Shown here one piece after another: positions 6,403-10,000 of a DNA stretch of 10,000 bases (its first letter is position 1; each line of letters begins with the position of its first letter). Source of the DNA: Chrysomallon squamiferum. Taxonomy: Eukaryota; Mollusca; Gastropoda; Neomphalida; Peltospiridae. Under the pieces are notes generated by a model. The model had not been told where the DNA came from. It saw nothing but the letters and a program-made list of their open reading frames with translations, and made no database searches. The stretch covers positions 17,352,745 through 17,362,744 of the forward strand of contig CM022667.1 in assembly GCA_012295275.1 (NCBI GenBank). The letters are read 5' to 3'. The position numbers and the translations under genes are program-made.

Positions 6403-6439
6403 GGTCAGTTGACCGTACGAATGACCACTGCGATGACCA
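6403..6439. promoter_or_regulatory. Cluster of GGTCA/TGACC half-sites with 12-bp spacing
   Basis: GGTCA at 6403-6407 and TGACC at 6410-6414 form an inverted pair with a 2-bp spacer. TGACC recurs at 6422-6426 and 6434-6438, so the three TGACC starts are exactly 12 bp apart. GGTCA is the core half-site of many nuclear receptors, but the spacings here (inverted 2, direct 6 between hexamers) are not the best-known ones. This is a binding-site candidate, or else a short degenerate 12-bp tandem repeat. Confidence 0.3.
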
Positions 6440-6554
6440 CGACGCCTGCTGGTTTTTTTTTTTCCACGGACGACGAAGAAATGATTTTATTTGTGTTCTA
6501 AGAAAACAACGCCGCTGTCTTTTCAAATCGTGCGAGAATTTTTGAAACGTGTCA

Positions 6555-6564
6555 GAAACACGTG
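6555..6564 (-). promoter_or_regulatory. CACGTG E-box, third copy of CACGTGTTTC (reverse)
   Basis: The plus strand reads GAAACACGTG, the exact reverse complement of the copies at 395 and 6336. A partial sibling, GAAACGTGT, lies just upstream at 6544-6552. Confidence 0.3.
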
Positions 6565-6570
6565 TACACA

Positions 6571-7210
<640 letters not shown>

Positions 7211-7280
7211 TACTTCGTGTCAACTCGAATAACGTACTGACAGATTATTTGGCTACCACATCTGATTCGGTTTCCAGTGC

Positions 7281-7306
7281 AGCTCCTGGGAACAGCTCCT
7301 GGGAAC
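7281..7306 (+). repeat. 13-bp tandem duplication AGCTCCTGGGAAC x2
   Basis: There are two exact, head-to-tail copies (7281-7293 and 7294-7306), with a partial third beginning AGC at 7307. Confidence 0.95.
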
Positions 7307-7453
7307 AGCACTTGGCCTGTGGGTACTCCGCGGCGGGTCTGTCGCAGTGGATTTAAAACAACACGCCTATCGCCTTGCCCCCGTCCCTCTTCGGCTGATA
7401 ACGAGCGAGTCACTTGTCACGTCGTGAAGTCGAGAACAAGTGCTGATCCGAGA

Positions 7454-7470
7454 AATATTCCAGGAATATT
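7454..7470. promoter_or_regulatory. AATATTCC-A-GGAATATT dyad (STAT-type TTCCAGGAA)
   Basis: A perfect 8-bp inverted repeat surrounds one central A. Its centre, TTCCAGGAA, fits the STAT site TTCNNNGAA, and the following GAATATTC contains GAANNTTC as in heat-shock elements. It lies 30 bp upstream of the candidate donor. Function is unproven. Confidence 0.35.
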
Positions 7471-7506
7471 CCCGTCACGCTTCCACAGATCAGCGGCCTC
7501 GTAAGT

Positions 7507-7659
7507 AATGGGTCGCGTTTCCGTGTGATGTTTATTTTCTTTATGGAAGTCACGTACAATTAGAATATATATTTTTATTTCTAAGACCAATCTTCAGTGT
7601 GCTTGTCTCTGTGAGTCGGTGGGTAAAACATTGTAAATTTATACCTTTTAATATACATT

Positions 7660-7662
<3 letters not shown>
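7507..7662. other. AT-rich stretch after island D, no gene
   Basis: The GC-richer character fades by about 7545. No open frame or repeat of note is seen. Confidence 0.5.

Positions 7663-7692
<30 letters not shown>
7663..7692 (+). repeat. (AT)n microsatellite, about 15 units
   Basis: This is an uninterrupted AT dinucleotide run. Confidence 0.95.
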
Positions 7693-7695
<3 letters not shown>

Positions 7696-7880
7696 AATAA
7701 AATAGAATTAATATTTAATAAATAGCTCAGCAAATGGTGTTAAAAAGAATTAAAAAACGAGAACAAATCTAGAACATCCTACATCATTTCTTTAAACAGT
7801 AGGCTGCATATTTGTGTATAAATACTTTCAGTTATACATAACTAGAGGAGTAAATTAAAAAAAAAAAAAATAGCACACTC

Positions 7881-7914
<34 letters not shown>

Positions 7915-8440
7915 AGAAACATACAAAAAGCAACAAATATACACTTCAAGACAGAGAAAAAGAAATAACTCCTTATAAAGACATATGTTAATATTAACAA
8001 TTATTTTCTTTATTGCCACACAAGTATATATAATAAGCTAGAAAAACAAAATATAATCAAACAAATTATTAATTATTTACAAATGCATGACTTATAGCAC
8101 ACTTACTCCCATGTCTCGTGGTATTTTTTTATACTTCGACCACCCATTTTGACACACCTCTTCCATGCACAGGGAGGTCTCGAGTTATTGGACGATCAAG
8201 TCAGAAATTCAAGTATAGTTTATATAAAAACATCCGTTCCTTTATCTCACATAAGAAACGGGAGGGTTTTTAATGGCAGCTGTTAAATCTTGTAAAAGAA
8301 CAGTTTATTTGGACAGTTCATTTTTCTAGTTTTAATAGACGCATTCATCAATGAAACATTTATAGTAAGTACAGATAAACGAAAAAACGAAATCTTTTCT
8401 AATAAATTGTTTTAATTTTAAAAATATTTTCTTAATTATT
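7693..8440. other. AT-rich region without recognisable genes
   Basis: It contains a 14-bp and a 31-bp A run (annotated separately) and otherwise AT-rich, mixed DNA. A slightly GC-richer patch lies at 8105-8205. An isolated GTAAGT at 8365-8370 has no exon-like context. Confidence 0.5.
7857..7912 (+). repeat. Two poly-A runs (14 and 31 bp) separated by TAGCACACTCC
   Basis: A runs at 7857-7870 and 7882-7912 could be old retroposon tails or simple expansions. No element body or target-site duplication could be recognised around them. Confidence 0.9.
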
Positions 8441-8454
8441 TTTAATTTTGTTAT

Positions 8455-8458
8455 TGTT

Positions 8459-8490
<32 letters not shown>
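8455..8490 (+). repeat. (TTG)n microsatellite with one GATG interruption
   Basis: About eleven GTT/TTG triplets are broken once at 8473-8476. Confidence 0.9.
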
Positions 8491-8600
8491 TTCTACACGC
8501 TGCAATGTGACTGACTTTAATCAGAGGTTTCGCCTTACTTCTATTATTTTACTTTATTTATTTGTTTGTTTGTGTTATTCATTTATTCATTCATTCGTTA
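8491..8600. other. Short mixed segment with degenerate CATT/TTTG units
   Basis: A 50-bp complex piece (8491-8540) is followed by TTTG and CATT tetramers to about 8598. The long plus-strand frame through here is composition-driven. Confidence 0.45.
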
Positions 8601-8646
8601 TCACTATTATCATTATTATTACGTCTACTACTATTATTACTATTAC

Positions 8647-8689
<43 letters not shown>

Positions 8690-8690
8690 T
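8601..8690 (+). repeat. (TTA)n microsatellite with degenerate start
   Basis: Imperfect ATT/ACT triplets (8601-8647) become pure TTA from about 8648 to 8689, roughly 14 units. The translated poly-isoleucine is an artefact. Confidence 0.95.
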
Positions 8691-8692
8691 AT

Positions 8693-8716
8693 TTAGTTAT
8701 TTAGTTATTTAGTTAT
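8693..8716 (+). repeat. Octamer tandem repeat TTAGTTAT x3
   Basis: Three exact 8-bp copies start at 8693, 8701 and 8709, directly after the TTA tract. Confidence 0.9.
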
Positions 8717-9300
8717 TAAAAAAAATATCTTTTTTTTTCTTCTTTTTTTGCAATTAGCATTTATATTTGTATTAAGTATTAATTTATTATCAACAAATAA
8801 AAAGTGTATTTAACTGTACTAATATATTTTCATATACACATCGCTTCCAGTATTAATTTTATAGAGATGAATAAGTTTAATTTTAAAAATTATAATAAAA
8901 TAAACTAAGATATATATATAAAACTAATACATATATATAATACATTTTTTAAATTATTTACTTATATATATATATATGTTACTGGAACTAGTAACATGTT
9001 TCTACTACCTCAAGAACCTGTCATACGTAACATAATTCTGAAATACTTTGTTTCGTTCTTTTAATTGATTATCTAACAATGCCAATGAATTTTAAAATGC
9101 GTTAGAATCACTAACATTACTGAGTAAATATTTTAACCTTAAATTAACAGAGAAATAATATTTTTTACTTTATATGTACGTCTTCTTGTCTCTATAGGAT
9201 AACAAAATTTGAAATGAAAAATGAAATTATAGATAATATATGAACTGTAACGTTTTTTGACTTATTATTTATCTATCATTCTACTTATCTCTTCGTTAGC
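8717..9300. other. Very AT-rich region without genes
   Basis: There are short poly-T runs (8731-8749), TA dinucleotide runs near 8910-8922 and 8963-8977, and otherwise AT-rich DNA with stops in all frames. Confidence 0.6.
8976..8997. repeat. ATGTTACT / AGTAACAT hairpin dyad
   Basis: Exact 8-bp arms enclose the 6-bp spacer GGAACT right next to a TA run. It is a compact potential stem-loop without an evident gene context. Confidence 0.6.
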
Positions 9301-9314
9301 ATGTTTCACTGGAC

Positions 9315-9540
9315 TTTTTTTTTTTTAGCATTATATATATTAGTGTTTTATTTATTTTTCTTTATCTTTTATTTATTCATACATATGCGTATAAATTTTA
9401 GTGAGCTAAATTATTTTTTTATTTTTTTTTTAATTTTTTTTTGATACTGTATGTTTGTTATGCGTTTTTCTGTTTTATATATTTATTTATTTATTTATTT
9501 ATTTTTTTTTATTTATTTTTTATTTATTTAAATTGTTAGT
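9315..9540 (+). repeat. T-rich and (ATTT)n low-complexity tracts
   Basis: There is a 12-bp T run at 9315-9326, T-rich runs at 9414-9442, and ATTT units at 9477-9501 and 9511-9531. There is no coding content. Confidence 0.85.
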
Positions 9541-9599
9541 TTATTTGTTTGTTGTTGTTTGGCTGGATTTCTACCTAACCTATCACTCTAACTTTCTAC

Positions 9600-9630
9600 C
9601 TGTCTGACTGTCTGTCTGTCTGTCTGTCTT
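9600..9630 (+). repeat. (TGTC)n microsatellite
   Basis: About seven TGTC/CTGT units, with one GAC variation near 9605-9608. Confidence 0.93.
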
Positions 9631-10000
9631 CAGATTCTTTGTCTGTATGTTATTATATAATGGAAATAAAAGATAATTTAAACTAACGAGAACCAAAGAT
9701 TACGCAATTTCTAACCAAGACAATATCCATGGTGTTTCTAAATCACTCGAGATGAAGAGTAACACAACACTCTTGAATTAAAAAAAAAAAATAAAAAAAT
9801 AAATTCGAAACGTTTTTCTAGATAAAAAGTTTTTTATAAACACTATGAACTTTTGACATTTTTATGCAAGAAAAAGTTTTCTATCTACCTCGGTTATCCA
9901 CACCGTAAATGAGAAAGTAGAAGTGGAATTCCTTAATTGATGGTAATCGAGACTACCGCTGGATTGGTATAAACAATGTCAGAACTTTATTTCACCTCGA
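9631..10000. other. AT-rich end of window, no gene
   Basis: Mixed AT-rich DNA with an A-rich run at 9779-9803 (11 A at 9780-9790). The last 100 bases are somewhat more complex, but no open frame, repeat or signal could be assigned. Confidence 0.5.

Larger units (their letters stand above)
5925..6570. other. Complex CpG-rich island C (candidate regulatory or exonic region)
   Basis: This is the longest stretch of complex, CpG-containing DNA in the window, with CpG clusters near 5940-5970, 6185-6265, 6355-6400 and 6410-6480. Open frames lie on both strands (plus 5977-6222, minus 5988-6176, minus 6293-6571). None contains a domain I recognise, and none has convincing splice signals at both ends. 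Motif-like content includes two copies of CACGTGTTTC (6336 plus, 6555 minus), a 7-bp-stem hairpin at 6380-6401 and spaced TGACC half-sites at 6403-6439. A promoter or enhancer island is the most economical reading. An uncharacterised exon or an old mobile-element fragment is also possible. Confidence 0.4.
7212..7506 (+). promoter_or_regulatory. CpG-rich island D ending in a GTAAGT donor (candidate promoter / first exon)
   Basis: Complex, CpG-rich DNA starts abruptly at the end of the CT tract and runs to about 7540. It contains a 13-bp tandem duplication (7281-7306), a TATA-like TTTAAAA at 7352-7358 in otherwise GC-rich sequence, two nested dyads (7411-7442) and a TTCCAGGAA dyad (7454-7470). 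The splice-donor sequence GTAAGTAA begins at 7501. If the TTTAAAA were a TATA box, transcription would start around 7380-7390 and give a non-coding first exon of about 115 bp ending at 7500. The open frames (plus 7277-7504 from GTG, minus 7210-7413) lack ATG starts and known domains. This is inference from motifs; no homology is recognised. Confidence 0.3.

Noticed and set aside
7277-7504. 75-codon frame ending at the candidate donor
   Set aside because: It begins with GTG and has no ATG, and the minus strand is also open across most of it. A non-coding first exon fits the region better.

Overview
This window looks like non-coding nuclear DNA from an animal with a large, repeat-rich genome. 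By eye it is very AT-rich. It carries one simple repeat after another: (CT)n, (CTTT)n, (CATA)n, (ATT)n, (TTG)n, (ATTT)n, (TGTC)n and long poly-T or poly-A runs. I found no prokaryotic gene layout, no rRNA or tRNA, and no recognisable protein family, reverse transcriptase or transposase on either strand. A decayed TTAGGG-like array fits an animal with the canonical metazoan telomere repeat. The overall texture resembles cephalopod or other molluscan intergenic or intronic DNA, but nothing here proves the taxon.

Layout: 1-300 is AT-rich with a T-rich tract. 361-655 is a CpG-containing complex island (A). 720-1270 holds tetranucleotide and trinucleotide repeats. 1348-1640 is a diverged tandem duplication of about 147 bp. 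1841-2990 is a strongly purine-rich block that includes one short, complex open frame (1993-2220) of unknown status. 3000-3540 is mixed DNA with small dyads. 3540-3875 is T-rich and ends in a T26/A26 inverted pair. 3941-4220 is the degenerate telomere-like array. 4560-4800 is a second complex island (B). 4970-5095 and 5660-5834 are further simple repeats. 5925-6570 is the largest complex island (C). 6830-7210 is a long compound CT tract, followed directly by a fourth island (D, 7212-7540) that ends in a GTAAGT splice-donor match. 7560-10000 is AT-rich DNA with (AT)n, (TTA)n, poly-A, (ATTT)n and (TGTC)n tracts.

The long open frames across the CT tract (Ser-Leu or Arg-Glu repeats) and across the T-rich tracts are composition artefacts. 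The best candidates for function are islands A, C and D, which could be promoters, first exons or enhancers. They carry motif-like sites: CACGTG E-boxes sharing one 10-mer, an E2F-like site, 12-bp-spaced TGACC half-sites and a TTCCAGGAA dyad. These calls rest on motif matches only. I did not find convincing evidence of a previously undescribed biological system; the most notable structures are the telomere-like array, the CT minisatellite next to island D, and the motif clusters in the islands.
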